Below the pieces are notes generated by a model. That model made no database searches, was not told where the DNA came from, and saw only the letters and a program-made list of their open reading frames with translations. A DNA stretch of 64,000 nt, taken from positions 62,001 to 126,000 of the forward strand of contig CANLWK010000001.1 in NCBI GenBank assembly GCA_947494805.1. The letters run 5' to 3'. Source of the DNA: an uncultured Croceitalea sp. (GTDB taxonomy: Bacteria; Bacteroidota; Bacteroidia; Flavobacteriales; Flavobacteriaceae). Shown here piece by piece: positions 45,081 to 55,296 of the stretch. The first letter of the stretch is position 1. Each line of letters opens with the position of its first letter. The translations under genes were made by a program, and so were the position numbers.

Positions 45081-46853
45081 ATGAAAGACCCCAAAGTATT
45101 TTACAAAGACCAGCTGCTTAAACATAAGCAGGCACTTATGGGCCTTAAAATACGACTGAATACCTTGAGTATGTTTCGGTTGGTGTTGTTTTTGATCGGG
45201 GTGGCGGCCACTTATTTTTTCTGGGGTAATAACACATTGGTTTTCGGGGTAGTATTGGTGATTTCAATCGCTTTTGTTTTTTTGATCATACGATATAATG
45301 ACGTTAAGTATCAAAGAGATATAAAAAAAGCGCTTTTGCAACGCAACGAACTGGAGCTTCGAGTATTGAACCGTGATTTTTACGACCTTTCTGATGGCAG
45401 TGCTTATGCAAATGCACAGCACTTTTTTAGTCAAGACATCGACCTTTTTGGTACAGGTTCTTTCTTTCAATACATGAACCGTACTGCTTTAAATAGTGGG
45501 GAAGCCCTGTTGGTTCGCCAGCTACTGTCAAATGATATTAGTGCGATTGAAAAAAAACAAGAAGCAATCAAAGAGATTGCTGAACGTGTCGAATGGAACC
45601 AGCAGTTCGGGGCCATTGCCAGTTTGGTCAAAACTGAAGTAGCCGCAAAAACCGTTATTCACTGGTTGACAAATTACAAGCCTTTTATCCCTAAAAGGGC
45701 AAAAGTTCTCAGTGCGGTCCTTGCGGTAGTATCCGTAACTGTTTGGGTTTTGTATTTTATGGGGTTGGTTTCTGGCTATTTGGTGTTCACCGTTTTTTTG
45801 GTCGGATCGGGAATCACTGGAAAGTACCTAAAACAGATAACCAAATTGGCGACCCATACCGCACAAGCGCAAAGTACTTTTCGACAATATGCCAAACTCC
45901 TTGAATTATTGGAAGAACAGGTCTTCAAAGCCGAATCGTTGGTTGAAGCTAGAGAAACCATATTCGGTCAGAGGAGCTCAAGCGCAAAAGCGCTAAAGCA
46001 GTTTTCCAAATTGCTGGACGCCTTGGACCAGCGTAACAATATTCTTATTGGTATTCTCGGCAACGCCTTTTTCTTGCGTGACCTGTTTATCTGTAAGTCC
46101 ATAGAAGATTGGATATTAAAACATCGTACCGAAGTCCCTAAATGGTTTGAGGCGATCGCCTTTTTTGATGCTTATGGCAGTTTGGGCAATTATGCGTTCA
46201 ATCACCAAAACCACGTATATCCTAAAATAACGGATACGGATGATACACTCATAACCGATAAAGCGTTGCATCCGCTGTTAAAAACCGAATTGGGTGTACC
46301 CAATGATATCACTATTGCCAATAATGAATTCTTTGTTATTACCGGGGCAAACATGGCGGGCAAAAGTACTTTTCTTCGCACTATAGCACTACAGATAGTG
46401 ATGTCAAACATGGGACTGCCCGTATGTGCCGCAGCTTCTAGCTACACCCCAACAAAACTGATTACCAGTATGCGCACTACAGATAGCCTTAAAGATGATG
46501 AGAGCTATTTTTTCAGTGAACTGAAGCGGTTAAAATTCGTCATAGATACGATTGAAAGAGAACCCCACTTTATCATATTGGACGAGATTTTAAAAGGGAC
46601 CAATAGTACGGATAAAGCTGCCGGATCACGAAAATTTATAGAGAAGCTTGTGGGCCTAAATGCCTCGGGCCTTATAGCAACGCATGATCTGAGCCTTTGT
46701 GATGTGGCCAATAACCTGCAAACGGTGAAGAATTACTATTTTGAAGCGCAAATTGTTGATGACGAACTCTTTTTTGACTACCAGTTCAAAGAAGGTGTTT
46801 GTCAAAACATGAATGCAAGTTTTTTGCTTCATAAAATGGACATTATAGACTGA
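45081..46853 (+). CDS. Membrane-anchored MutS-family ATPase
   Basis: The C-terminal MutS ATPase is clear: Walker [20 protein letters not shown], then [21 protein letters not shown], Walker [18 protein letters not shown], and ATHDLSLC. The N-terminal part has two hydrophobic pairs near residues 28-70 and 210-250 and no mismatch-recognition domain. So it is not a classical MutS; similar TM-bearing MutS-related proteins are common in Bacteroidetes, function unknown. It lies between two VPS10/BNR paralogues. Confidence 0.85.
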   Translation: MKDPKVFYKDQLLKHKQALMGLKIRLNTLSMFRLVLFLIGVAATYFFWGNNTLVFGVVLVISIAFVFLIIRYNDVKYQRDIKKALLQRNELELRVLNRDFYDLSDGSAYANAQHFFSQDIDLFGTGSFFQYMNRTALNSGEALLVRQLLSNDISAIEKKQEAIKEIAERVEWNQQFGAIASLVKTEVAAKTVIHWLTNYKPFIPKRAKVLSAVLAVVSVTVWVLYFMGLVSGYLVFTVFLVGSGITGKYLKQITKLATHTAQAQSTFRQYAKLLELLEEQVFKAESLVEARETIFGQRSSSAKALKQFSKLLDALDQRNNILIGILGNAFFLRDLFICKSIEDWILKHRTEVPKWFEAIAFFDAYGSLGNYAFNHQNHVYPKITDTDDTLITDKALHPLLKTELGVPNDITIANNEFFVITGANMAGKSTFLRTIALQIVMSNMGLPVCAAASSYTPTKLITSMRTTDSLKDDESYFFSELKRLKFVIDTIEREPHFIILDEILKGTNSTDKAAGSRKFIEKLVGLNASGLIATHDLSLCDVANNLQTVKNYYFEAQIVDDELFFDYQFKEGVCQNMNASFLLHKMDIID

Positions 46854-46870
46854 CACTAAAATCAATCAAA

Positions 46871-49800
46871 ATGAGAAAACTTCTTTTAATTACAGCAATT
46901 ATGTCTTTTTCGGCTGCATTGGCCCAAACGGCAGAAGATTATTTTAAGCCCTTAAAATTTAGAAATATTGGCCCTTTTAGAGGCGGGCGTTCAGTTTCAG
47001 CCTCTGGTGTTGTTGGTGATCCGATGACCTACTATATGGGGACTACAGGTGGTGGCTTATGGAAAACCGTGGATGCAGGGCAACGTTGGAACAATATTTC
47101 GGACGGTTATTTTGAGATGGGTTCTGTGGGAGCAGTGGCCGTTTCAACCTATAATACCAATATCGTTTATGTGGGTATGGGAGAACATGCTCCAAGAGGG
47201 GTGATGACTTCCTACGGAGACGGGGTGTATAAATCTACGGATGCCGGTAAGACATGGAAACATATGGGGTTAAAGGAAACCCATCATATTTCACGAGTTA
47301 TAATTCACCCTACCAACCCTGATATTGTTTATGTAGCGGCGCAAGGACAACTTTATGGCCCAAATAAAGAACGTGGTGTCTATAAATCAATAGATGGTGG
47401 AAAAACATGGAAAAACACACTATTTGTAAATGAGTTAACGGGGGCCGCAGAACTTTCGATGGACGCAAATTATCCGGAAATCATGTACGCTGCAATGTGG
47501 GAGCACCAACGTAAGCCCAACATGGTGGTCAGTGGCGGTTCAGGGAGCGGGCTTTACAAGTCTACGGATGCTGGTGAAACATGGATAGAGATGACGGAAG
47601 GGCTGCCAGAGGAAAAGGGTAAAATGGCTATTTCTGTAAGTCCAGCAAACTCCAATAAGGTATATGCGTTAATAGAGAGTGATAGTAATCAAGATAAAGG
47701 TGGACTTTTTGTGTCGAACAATGCCGGAAAATCTTGGAGCATGGTAAGTGGCGATAATCGTTTGGTGCAACGGGCTTGGTATTATATTGAGGTGTTTGCC
47801 GATCCTCAAGATGAAGATATTGTTTATGTATTAAGTGCACCCGCACTTCGCTCGTTAGATGGTGGAAAAAATTGGGAACGCATTTCAGGAACACACGGTG
47901 ATTACCATGATTTATGGATAAATCCGAAAAACTCTTTGAATATGGTTATTGCCAATGATGGAGGGGCAGCGGTCACATTTGATTTTGGTAAAACATGGTC
48001 TTCACAGGTGAATATGCCCACCGGTCAATTCTACCGTATTAATACAGACAATCTTTTCCCCTATAATATTTATGCGGGCCAACAAGATTATTCTTCTGCA
48101 ATGGTCGCTAATATGGCTGTTGGTCGAGGTGGAATTACAGTCTCTGAATTTAGTCCTTCAGCGGGTGGCGAAAGTGCTTTTTTGGCCTTTGACCCTGATA
48201 ACCCAAGATACGTAATGGGCGGTAGTTATTTAGGTACAATCAATGTTTTGGATATGGAGTCGAAGGCTTCTACTAAAGTGATGGCCGCGCCAATCCAATA
48301 TTTAGGGAGAGAAGCCCGCAACATGAAATATTTATACAATTGGAATGCCCCAACCTTGCGCTCGCAGCACGAAAAGAATACCTTTTACCATGGTGCACAG
48401 CTTTTATTGCGAACCCGTGATATGGGCGTAACCTGGGAAGAAATGTCGCCAGATTTGACTCGTGATATTGATGCAAAACAAGGCAAGGGTGGTGGCCCAT
48501 ATACCAATGAAGCGGTAGGTGCGGAAAACTATGGTACCTTGGCGTATGTTTTAGAATCACCACATGAAGCGGGAATTTTCTATACCGGCAGTGATGATGG
48601 CTATGTACACATAACAAAAGATAATGGAGAGAGCTGGCAGAATATTACGCCTAAAAATTTGGGAGAATCGTTGGTAAATGCCATCGAGGTGTCTCCACAT
48701 GATAAAGCAACGGTCTATATTGCCACTACCAAATACAAGTTCAATGACCATACCCCTGCACTATATAAGAGTACCGATTACGGACAGACTTGGACAAGCA
48801 TAAATTCAGGTATTCCCAATGGGGCATTTACCCGTGTGGTTCGTGAAGATCCCAAACGTAAAGATTTGCTTTATGCGGGAACAGAGAAAGGCTTGTACCT
48901 ATCTTGGAATGGGGGAAAAGCTTGGAAGCCATTTCAATTGAACTTGCCCAAAACACCAATAACGGATATTAAAATTCATGAAGGTGATTTGATTGTGGCT
49001 ACTTCAGGAAGGGCCTTCTGGATTTTGGATGATTTGAGCATGCTAGCGCAATATGAGTCTAACCAAAAGGGAATGAAATTGTATCAACCAAATGATGCTA
49101 TGAATGGGTCTTGGTACAGTCAAATGAATGGCGATATCAGCAATTTTAAGGGCATGAGCACCCTTTCTGGTGTAAATCCGGCTAACGGAATGGTGTTATA
49201 TTATGAATTGCCAAAAATGGAGGATTCTATAGTCTTAACCATGGATATTTTAGATGCCTCGGGGAAAACGGTGCGAAGCTTTTCTTCAGAAAAAGATAAA
49301 GACTACATCCCCCATAATGGTGGCGGACCAAGACGAGCTCCCACATTATCAAAGAAAGAAGGCTTAAACAGATTTGTTTGGGATATGAGAACTTCAATTT
49401 TACCTGGAATTCCTGGGACCTATATTGAATCTCGTTTTAGTGGCCATGTAGTACCTCCGGGCACCTATACCGTCAGACTTAAAGCTGGAACAACTACCAA
49501 AATAGTGGAGGGAAAGATAGTGGCAATGCCAACATATCAAACGACACCAGCGCAGTACGCGGAATATCATTCGTTTATGACGGACATGGAACAGCGTTTA
49601 ACTAATATGCATGACATGGTGAACTCTTTATACAAGGTTCAGGGTCAGCTAAAAGATGTATTGAAAGATGTGAAGGATGAAAACGTAAAGGCCGAAGGGG
49701 AAAAACTGCTGGAACAGTTGGATGCATGGGATAAGGACATGATCCAGCGTAAATCAAAGGCCTACGATGACGTTGAGAATTTTCCCAATAAATTCACGGC

Positions 49801-49993
49801 AGAATATTTATTCTTGATTGATGCCACAAACAGTACCATTCCTAGGGTGAACCAACCTTCAAAAGACAGAAAAACGGAATTGGATACGCAATGGTCTGGC
49901 TTAAGGGCAAAAGGGAATAGCTTAATGAAAACTGCGATTCCTGAGTTTAACAAAAAGCTTTGGGAAGCAGGTATAGGGGCCATTAGAATTTAA
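46871..49993 (+). CDS. Large exported VPS10/BNR-repeat beta-propeller protein (paralogue 2)
   Basis: The signal peptide is [19 protein letters not shown]. It carries the same BNR repeats and block order as the protein at 41824: [61 protein letters not shown], and [11 protein letters not shown]. It is 1040 residues and ends in a similar helical region. The two are ancient tandem paralogues, by residue similarity seen by eye. The gene starts 17 bases after the MutS-like gene and is probably in the same operon. Confidence 0.88.
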   Translation: MRKLLLITAIMSFSAALAQTAEDYFKPLKFRNIGPFRGGRSVSASGVVGDPMTYYMGTTGGGLWKTVDAGQRWNNISDGYFEMGSVGAVAVSTYNTNIVYVGMGEHAPRGVMTSYGDGVYKSTDAGKTWKHMGLKETHHISRVIIHPTNPDIVYVAAQGQLYGPNKERGVYKSIDGGKTWKNTLFVNELTGAAELSMDANYPEIMYAAMWEHQRKPNMVVSGGSGSGLYKSTDAGETWIEMTEGLPEEKGKMAISVSPANSNKVYALIESDSNQDKGGLFVSNNAGKSWSMVSGDNRLVQRAWYYIEVFADPQDEDIVYVLSAPALRSLDGGKNWERISGTHGDYHDLWINPKNSLNMVIANDGGAAVTFDFGKTWSSQVNMPTGQFYRINTDNLFPYNIYAGQQDYSSAMVANMAVGRGGITVSEFSPSAGGESAFLAFDPDNPRYVMGGSYLGTINVLDMESKASTKVMAAPIQYLGREARNMKYLYNWNAPTLRSQHEKNTFYHGAQLLLRTRDMGVTWEEMSPDLTRDIDAKQGKGGGPYTNEAVGAENYGTLAYVLESPHEAGIFYTGSDDGYVHITKDNGESWQNITPKNLGESLVNAIEVSPHDKATVYIATTKYKFNDHTPALYKSTDYGQTWTSINSGIPNGAFTRVVREDPKRKDLLYAGTEKGLYLSWNGGKAWKPFQLNLPKTPITDIKIHEGDLIVATSGRAFWILDDLSMLAQYESNQKGMKLYQPNDAMNGSWYSQMNGDISNFKGMSTLSGVNPANGMVLYYELPKMEDSIVLTMDILDASGKTVRSFSSEKDKDYIPHNGGGPRRAPTLSKKEGLNRFVWDMRTSILPGIPGTYIESRFSGHVVPPGTYTVRLKAGTTTKIVEGKIVAMPTYQTTPAQYAEYHSFMTDMEQRLTNMHDMVNSLYKVQGQLKDVLKDVKDENVKAEGEKLLEQLDAWDKDMIQRKSKAYDDVENFPNKFTAEYLFLIDATNSTIPRVNQPSKDRKTELDTQWSGLRAKGNSLMKTAIPEFNKKLWEAGIGAIRI

Positions 49994-50062
49994 AGTGGTT
50001 GATTGCTCGTTGTTGGTTTCTTGAATTCTTAAATTTGCAATGAATCGGCAACGAGCAATTAA

Positions 50063-50611
50063 ATGGAATACTACAACTACATAAAATCATTGCATTTGAT
50101 TTTTGTAATCACTTGGTTTGCCGGGCTGTTCTATATTCCCAGACTGTTCATTTATCATATTGAGGCAAATACAAAGCCATCTCCAGAAAAGGAAATTTTG
50201 ACCAGCCAATTAAAGCTGATGACCAAGAGACTTTGGTATATTATTACATGGCCTTCAGTTATCTTATGTACGCTCTTTGCCATTTGGTTGTTGATACTAA
50301 TGCCCGTTTGGTTAGAACAACCTTGGATGCATGTAAAGCTGGGTTTTGTTGTACTGCTGATTCTGTACCACTTGAAATGCCATCAGATATTTAAGCAATT
50401 CCAGCGCGATGAAGTCAAGTACACCTCAAATTTTATGCGCATATGGAATGAGGTCACTACAATCATTCTCTTTGCTATCGTGTTTTTGGTTATGCTGAGG
50501 AATGCATTCAATTGGATTTACGGAGTTATCGGCATCATCGCCTTGGGCATTCTTTTGATGTTGGGCATACGATTGTATAAACGTATCCGAGCCAAAAACC
50601 CAAATGCCTAA
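50063..50611 (+). CDS. hemJ: Protoporphyrinogen IX oxidase HemJ
   Basis: HemJ is the oxygen-independent-acceptor, membrane-bound enzyme that oxidises protoporphyrinogen IX to protoporphyrin IX. The family signature lies at the N-terminus: SLHLIFVITWFAGLFYIPRLFIYH, with the conserved His residues. Four TM segments follow. At 182 residues it is a normal HemJ. It supplies the step between HemF (6671) and HemH (17246), completing the late heme pathway in this window, though it lies 32 kb away from the block. Confidence 0.9.
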   Translation: MEYYNYIKSLHLIFVITWFAGLFYIPRLFIYHIEANTKPSPEKEILTSQLKLMTKRLWYIITWPSVILCTLFAIWLLILMPVWLEQPWMHVKLGFVVLLILYHLKCHQIFKQFQRDEVKYTSNFMRIWNEVTTIILFAIVFLVMLRNAFNWIYGVIGIIALGILLMLGIRLYKRIRAKNPNA

Positions 50612-50647
50612 TGCAATCTTTGGGAGTGATTGAAACAAATTTTGATT

Positions 50648-50680
50648 CCTCTCCCTTTGGGAGAGGTTAGGTGAGGGTTT
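50648..50680 (+). repeat. REP-like palindromic repeat, solitary copy
   Basis: CCTCTCCC, three T, GGGAGAGG, then tail TTAGGTGAGGGT. Stem and tail match the repeats that bound the DUF559 module at 10401 and 10831. It sits in the gap between hemJ and the kinase gene with no nuclease gene next to it. Confidence 0.8.
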
Positions 50681-50723
50681 TTGGTTCGATTATTGCTAAC
50701 TTTATCGGTAAACTGTAGCGTAC

Positions 50724-52172
50724 TTGTTTAAAAAACTATCCCTTAGATCACGTATTTTCTTTACCATGATCATGTTGGTGCTTATTGCATCGGTTTTGAT
50801 TGCAGGGGTAACACTTTTTCAATATCAAGAGCAATCACAAGACTATCATCAAAATCGGTTAGAGCGAAAAGAAGAACAAATCTTGCAGAGTATCAGCTAT
50901 GCCCTTAGGGAAACCACCTATGAGCCCATTACTGAAAACTTGCAACACATTTTTAAAGATGAGATTTATAAGATTGCAGATGTGCAAAATGTGAACTTCA
51001 ACATTTATGACTTGGGCGGGGAATTGATAAAAAGTTCAAAACCGGCATTTGAAGCAGATTCCGTTTCCAATTGTCTGGATGCTGAGGTATTGAACAATCT
51101 TTTGAAGAGTCCAGAAAAGCGTTACGTAGAAGAAAAAAGTACCGCCGGCGATGACTACCAAGCCACCTATAAGTATATAACGGACCCCAAGTTCAAGCCC
51201 ATTGGTATTATGAACTTACCCTATTTTGAGGACAATTCATTCAATGATATGGAGCTGCGAGAATTTTTCATGCGTTTGGGCGGGGTCTATTTATTAATGT
51301 TGATTTCAGCCATTGTGTTGGCCTATTTCATCTCAAAATACATCACAAGATCGCTGCAAACTGTTGCTGATAAAATGACGCAGACCAACCTCACCCATCG
51401 CAATGAAAAGATTGTTATTGAAAACCCGTCTGAAGAGATAGGCAAATTGATCGCATCCTATAACGCAATGATTGATGAGCTGGAAGCTAGCGCGGCAAAA
51501 TTGGCCCGCAGTGAACGGGAACAGGCCTGGCGTGAAATGGCAAAACAAGTGGCCCATGAAATTAAAAACCCGTTAACACCCATGCGATTATCCGTACAAA
51601 GCTTTGAACGAAAGTTTAGACCCGACGATCCCGAGGCGGAGGGAAAAATCAAAGAATTCTCAAAAACATTGGTGCAACAGATAGATACCATGAGCAATAT
51701 CGCTTCAGCATTCTCAAATTTTGCCGATATGCCAGCGCAACAAAAAGAGACCTTGAACGTGGTGAAAGTATCTAAGTTGGCCCTTGATATTTTTAATGAA
51801 CCCTATATTCACTTTATTTCTGACGAAGAAGAGATTATTGCAAAATTGGATCGTACACAACTGATCAGAATTGTGACCAATTTGGTCATGAACGCCATTC
51901 AGGCAATGGGAGACCAAGAGCACCCGAGAATTTTGGTAACTGTGGCCTCAGAAGGCGATATGGTAAAAATTTCAGTGGCGGATAACGGTATTGGGATAGC
52001 AGATGAGTTTAAGGATAAGATTTTTGAACCCAAGTTCACGACTAAAACAAGTGGAATGGGCCTTGGGTTGGGCATGGTAAAAAACATTGTGGAGAACTAT
52101 CAGGGCAGTATTGGCTTCACTTCGCAAGAGGGCAAAGGCACCGTGTTTTCAGTGAAGTTTCCATTAGAATAA
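50724..52172 (+). CDS. HAMP-containing sensor histidine kinase
   Basis: TTG start giving MFKKLSLRSRIFFT. TM1 is near residues 12-33 and TM2 near 190-210 (GGVYLLMLISAIVLAYFISKYI), with a periplasmic sensor between. HAMP follows, then H-box VAHEIKNPLTPMRLSVQSFE, N-box IVTNLVMNAIQAMG, G1 VADNGIGI and G2 GMGLGLGMVKNI. It is 482 residues. There is no response regulator beside it, so it is an orphan. The SVQSFER-style H-box is that of NtrY-like kinases. Confidence 0.9.
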   Translation: MFKKLSLRSRIFFTMIMLVLIASVLIAGVTLFQYQEQSQDYHQNRLERKEEQILQSISYALRETTYEPITENLQHIFKDEIYKIADVQNVNFNIYDLGGELIKSSKPAFEADSVSNCLDAEVLNNLLKSPEKRYVEEKSTAGDDYQATYKYITDPKFKPIGIMNLPYFEDNSFNDMELREFFMRLGGVYLLMLISAIVLAYFISKYITRSLQTVADKMTQTNLTHRNEKIVIENPSEEIGKLIASYNAMIDELEASAAKLARSEREQAWREMAKQVAHEIKNPLTPMRLSVQSFERKFRPDDPEAEGKIKEFSKTLVQQIDTMSNIASAFSNFADMPAQQKETLNVVKVSKLALDIFNEPYIHFISDEEEIIAKLDRTQLIRIVTNLVMNAIQAMGDQEHPRILVTVASEGDMVKISVADNGIGIADEFKDKIFEPKFTTKTSGMGLGLGMVKNIVENYQGSIGFTSQEGKGTVFSVKFPLE

Positions 52173-52178
52173 TTTTAA

Positions 52179-52199
52179 TAAGCAGTAAGCAGTAAGCAG
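52179..52199. repeat. Heptanucleotide tandem repeat (TAAGCAG)x3
   Basis: Three perfect copies of TAAGCAG, with a partial fourth, lie between the kinase and enoyl-CoA hydratase genes. Unit length and the CAGT junction match the array before hemB. Confidence 0.85.
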
Positions 52200-52261
52200 T
52201 ACAGAATAATATTGGAAGATACGGATGAAATTAATAATTTCCTTAAACCTTAAACCTTGAA

Positions 52262-53044
52262 ATGGACTACGAAAACATCTATATAGAAGAAGAAAGCAAT
52301 TTGGCAACGATTACCATTGATCGTCCGAAGAAATTAAATGCCTTGAACAAGCGGACAATTGAAGAACTGCATGATGCTTTCAATGAGCTTGATGCCGATA
52401 AGAACATTCAGGTCATTATCATCACAGGTAGTGGTGAAAAGGCTTTTGTTGCCGGTGCCGATATTTCTGAATTTGCACATTTTTCAGTTGCCGATGGTGG
52501 CAAGTTGGCGGCCAAAGGCCAAGAACTGTTGTTTGATTTTGTTGCCAATTTGTCAACTCCGGTTATTGCCGCGGTAAATGGATTTGCATTGGGTGGTGGC
52601 CTTGAACTTGCCATGGCGTGCCATTTTAGGGTGGCAAGTTACAACGCTAAGATGGGGCTGCCAGAGGTTTCGTTGGGCGTGATTCCCGGTTATGGCGGTA
52701 CACAACGTTTGCCACAATTGGTCGGCAAGGGTCGCGCCATGGAAATGATCATGACCGCCGGCATGGTTTCAGCTGAAAAAGCATTGGACTATGGTTTGGT
52801 GAATTATGTGGTCGAGCAAGAAGAGTTAGTGCCACTTTGCCAAAAATTGGCAGGTAAGATATCGAATAACTCCCCCGTAGCGATATCTCAGGCAATAAAA
52901 GCCGTAAATGCTGGTTATAGCTATGATACCAATGGCTATGCCACGGAGATTGAGGCCTTTGGTGCCTGCTTTGGCACGAATGATTTTAAAGAGGGCACCA
53001 CCGCTTTCTTAGAAAAACGTAAGGCAGATTTCCCCGGTTCATAG
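52262..53044 (+). CDS. Enoyl-CoA hydratase/isomerase (crotonase family)
   Basis: The crotonase fold is complete at 260 residues. The oxyanion-hole motifs are AFVAGADISEFA and NGFALGGGLELAMACHFRVAS. The catalytic Glu is in GLPEVSLGVIPGYGGTQRLPQLVG. It should hydrate trans-2-enoyl-CoA in beta-oxidation or a related route; the exact substrate is not clear. No other fatty-acid genes are beside it. Confidence 0.93.
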   Translation: MDYENIYIEEESNLATITIDRPKKLNALNKRTIEELHDAFNELDADKNIQVIIITGSGEKAFVAGADISEFAHFSVADGGKLAAKGQELLFDFVANLSTPVIAAVNGFALGGGLELAMACHFRVASYNAKMGLPEVSLGVIPGYGGTQRLPQLVGKGRAMEMIMTAGMVSAEKALDYGLVNYVVEQEELVPLCQKLAGKISNNSPVAISQAIKAVNAGYSYDTNGYATEIEAFGACFGTNDFKEGTTAFLEKRKADFPGS

Positions 53045-53067
53045 TCAGGTGCCCCAAACCTGAAGAA

Positions 53068-54618
53068 ATGAAACAACTACTATTGATTTTTGCCCTATTG
53101 GGCATGAGCATCGGTGCGTTCGCCCAAAAGATGCCTATTTCATATGATTTTGGTGAAAAGTTGAATGACCGCCACCGGTATTCCAATCTGGTGACCATTG
53201 ATGGCGATGGTGATGGGGGTTACGTTTTGGTGCGCTCTTATTTTCAAGGGCTTATTCTTAAACCCAAAGGTTATTTAATTGAGCATTATAACAGTAACCT
53301 AGAATTGGTTGCCGAATACAACTACAAACTCAGGGGACTTCAATTTGTCGATGGCTTTGTTAAAAATGGACAACTGCGATTGTTGTTCTTCAATTACAAT
53401 TTTGAAAGAGGATTCTATGAATATCAGGTGCACTCTAGCAACCTAGTGAATTTTGATTTTAAGCGCGAACAGCTTTTGAAGTTTGTAACACCGGTCGTTG
53501 AGGGCGCTTTTGGTAAAAACTACTATAACCGTGATTTCAAAAAGGGGTTCTCAACTACCTTGTTGTTTGATGCAGCTAAAACCGGTTTCATTATCAGTAC
53601 ACACCACAAAAAAGGCAAAGAGAACAAACATACACTTCATTTGTTCGATACGGACCTGAACAAAAGATGGGAACATGACTTTTCAGCAGAGGTTGAAGAA
53701 AAGAACTATGCTTTTGAAAGTTTGGCGATTTCAAATAACGGCAATGAAGCTTATGTTTTGGGAAAAGCCTACTTTAAGAAAAAACGTTTTAAGGCTGAAG
53801 AACGTAAGTTTCAATACGAACTGGTAAGTGTGGGCAATGGTAGCGCAAAGACACAAAACTTTGATATTCCCGGAAAGTTTTCTGAGGGCTTATATCCCAT
53901 TCTGGATAATGATAAACTGTACTGTGTTGGTTTTTATGCCGACAGAAAAGATAACCGGTATAACGGATTATCTTTTTTTGAATTGAATCCAAGTAGTCTA
54001 TCCATTCTTAACAAAAAATACAATCCATTTACGCAGCAGTTTATGGATGACAAATTTGGTCGTGATGAGAATCAAGTGATCAACAACCTTGTATTCAAGA
54101 ATGTTATGCTTACCGATACTGGCGAGATTCTCTTCAATGCCGAAGAATACTTTGTGACCCATAGTATGCACAGCACTGGTGCAGGCCAACGCATAAAAGT
54201 TGACCGCTTTCACCACAATGATATTGTTAGTGTCAAATTGAATACCAAAGGTGATATGCTCTGGGCACGCAACATCAATAAAGCAGAGGTAACTCAGGGC
54301 GATGGGGCATACGCTTCTTACAGTTCATATACCAAAGACGGTGATACCTACTTCTTTTTAAGTACGGCTGCCGAGAACCCGCAATTGATCAATAATGAAC
54401 GTTTGGTCTTTAAACAAGGATTGACGGGCAATCGAAACGTTTTTTTGATCTCGTTGGATAGCAACGGTAAAATGGACTATGAAAAGGTTATCGATGCACA
54501 AGAGGCAAGGTTGCCTCTGATGGTTTCAAAACCGCTTATCGATGCAAAGCTCGACCAACTACTTTTTTATGCGAAAAGAGGCACCAAAAAGCAATTGGTA
54601 AAAGTAGAATTTAACTAA
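53068..54618 (+). CDS. Exported protein of unknown function
   Basis: A signal peptide (LLLIFALLGMSIGAFAQ) is followed by 495 residues rich in beta strands, with repeated blade-like segments (YNSNLELVAEYNYKLRGLQF, FDTDLNKRWEHDFSAEVEEK). It may be a beta-propeller. No named domain is recognised. It is followed after 7 bases by a lipoprotein gene, so the two are probably co-transcribed. Confidence 0.8.
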   Translation: MKQLLLIFALLGMSIGAFAQKMPISYDFGEKLNDRHRYSNLVTIDGDGDGGYVLVRSYFQGLILKPKGYLIEHYNSNLELVAEYNYKLRGLQFVDGFVKNGQLRLLFFNYNFERGFYEYQVHSSNLVNFDFKREQLLKFVTPVVEGAFGKNYYNRDFKKGFSTTLLFDAAKTGFIISTHHKKGKENKHTLHLFDTDLNKRWEHDFSAEVEEKNYAFESLAISNNGNEAYVLGKAYFKKKRFKAEERKFQYELVSVGNGSAKTQNFDIPGKFSEGLYPILDNDKLYCVGFYADRKDNRYNGLSFFELNPSSLSILNKKYNPFTQQFMDDKFGRDENQVINNLVFKNVMLTDTGEILFNAEEYFVTHSMHSTGAGQRIKVDRFHHNDIVSVKLNTKGDMLWARNINKAEVTQGDGAYASYSSYTKDGDTYFFLSTAAENPQLINNERLVFKQGLTGNRNVFLISLDSNGKMDYEKVIDAQEARLPLMVSKPLIDAKLDQLLFYAKRGTKKQLVKVEFN

Positions 54619-54625
54619 TGGCCTT

Positions 54626-55060
54626 ATGAAAAGAACACTTCTATTTACGATGTTGCTATGCTGTTTAATTTTAGTGTCATGTAGTGATTCAAACGATACT
54701 GTTGATAGCCCAGTAGCCGGAAATTGGCGTATTGCATCCATTAAGGTGTCGAACGCTACCTTGATTCAGACCGCTCCCTCAGATGAGAACATTACGGTTG
54801 ATTTTCAATCTAATGGCAACTACGCCGGAAATACCACGGTCAACCAGTTTGACGGTACGTTCGAAACTGAAAATACCACGCTGACGTTATTATCGTTTAG
54901 CACCACAGAAGTAGCTGACACACAATTTGGAACAGCGTTTTATGCGGCGATTACCCAGGCTCAGGTACCCAACACAACTTTTGCGCAGTTCGCTTTTCAG
55001 TTTGACAGCGGAGACCTGATATTGACCTTTGGTGATGGGGGTGAAATGGTTTTGGAGTAA
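54626..55060 (+). CDS. Small lipoprotein, lipocalin-like
   Basis: The lipobox is LVSC, followed by a Ser/Asp-rich linker. The rest has the lipocalin-like pattern AGNWRIASIKVSN, then VDFQSNGNYAGNTTVNQFDGTFETENTTLTLL, and a final strand DSGDLILTFGDGGEMVLE. At 144 residues it is a typical small Bacteroidetes surface or periplasmic lipoprotein. The ligand is unknown. Confidence 0.78.
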   Translation: MKRTLLFTMLLCCLILVSCSDSNDTVDSPVAGNWRIASIKVSNATLIQTAPSDENITVDFQSNGNYAGNTTVNQFDGTFETENTTLTLLSFSTTEVADTQFGTAFYAAITQAQVPNTTFAQFAFQFDSGDLILTFGDGGEMVLE

Positions 55061-55082
55061 TCTTTAAATCGATTACCGAATG

Positions 55083-55122
55083 TCAGTTCGAGTGATTCCA
55101 AAAACCTTTTGGAATAGTATCG
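55083..55122. repeat. Palindromic intergenic repeat
   Basis: ATTCCAAAA and TTTTGGAAT pair over 9 bases (55095-55115) around ACC. They are flanked by TTCGAGTG and ATCGAGAA-like ends, the pattern of intergenic repeats in many Flavobacteria. No T-tract follows, so I call it a repeat rather than a terminator. Confidence 0.5.
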
Positions 55123-55296
55123 AGAACCCCTTTGGATTTTTTAGGTCGAATTACACTCCTTTTCAACTAATCTTTGAGGTGTCTGAACGTTTTTCAACAG
55201 TTTCATCAATCTTAGCCCAGACTAAACTAAAGATCTTAACATCTGCGAACACATAAAATAGGAAATAATCCATATTTTTGGATATAATCCTTTTTT

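Noticed and set aside
45081..46853. The MutS-like gene as mutS or mutS2 of mismatch repair.
   Set aside because: It has TM segments and lacks the mismatch-recognition and Smr domains; only the ATPase part is shared.
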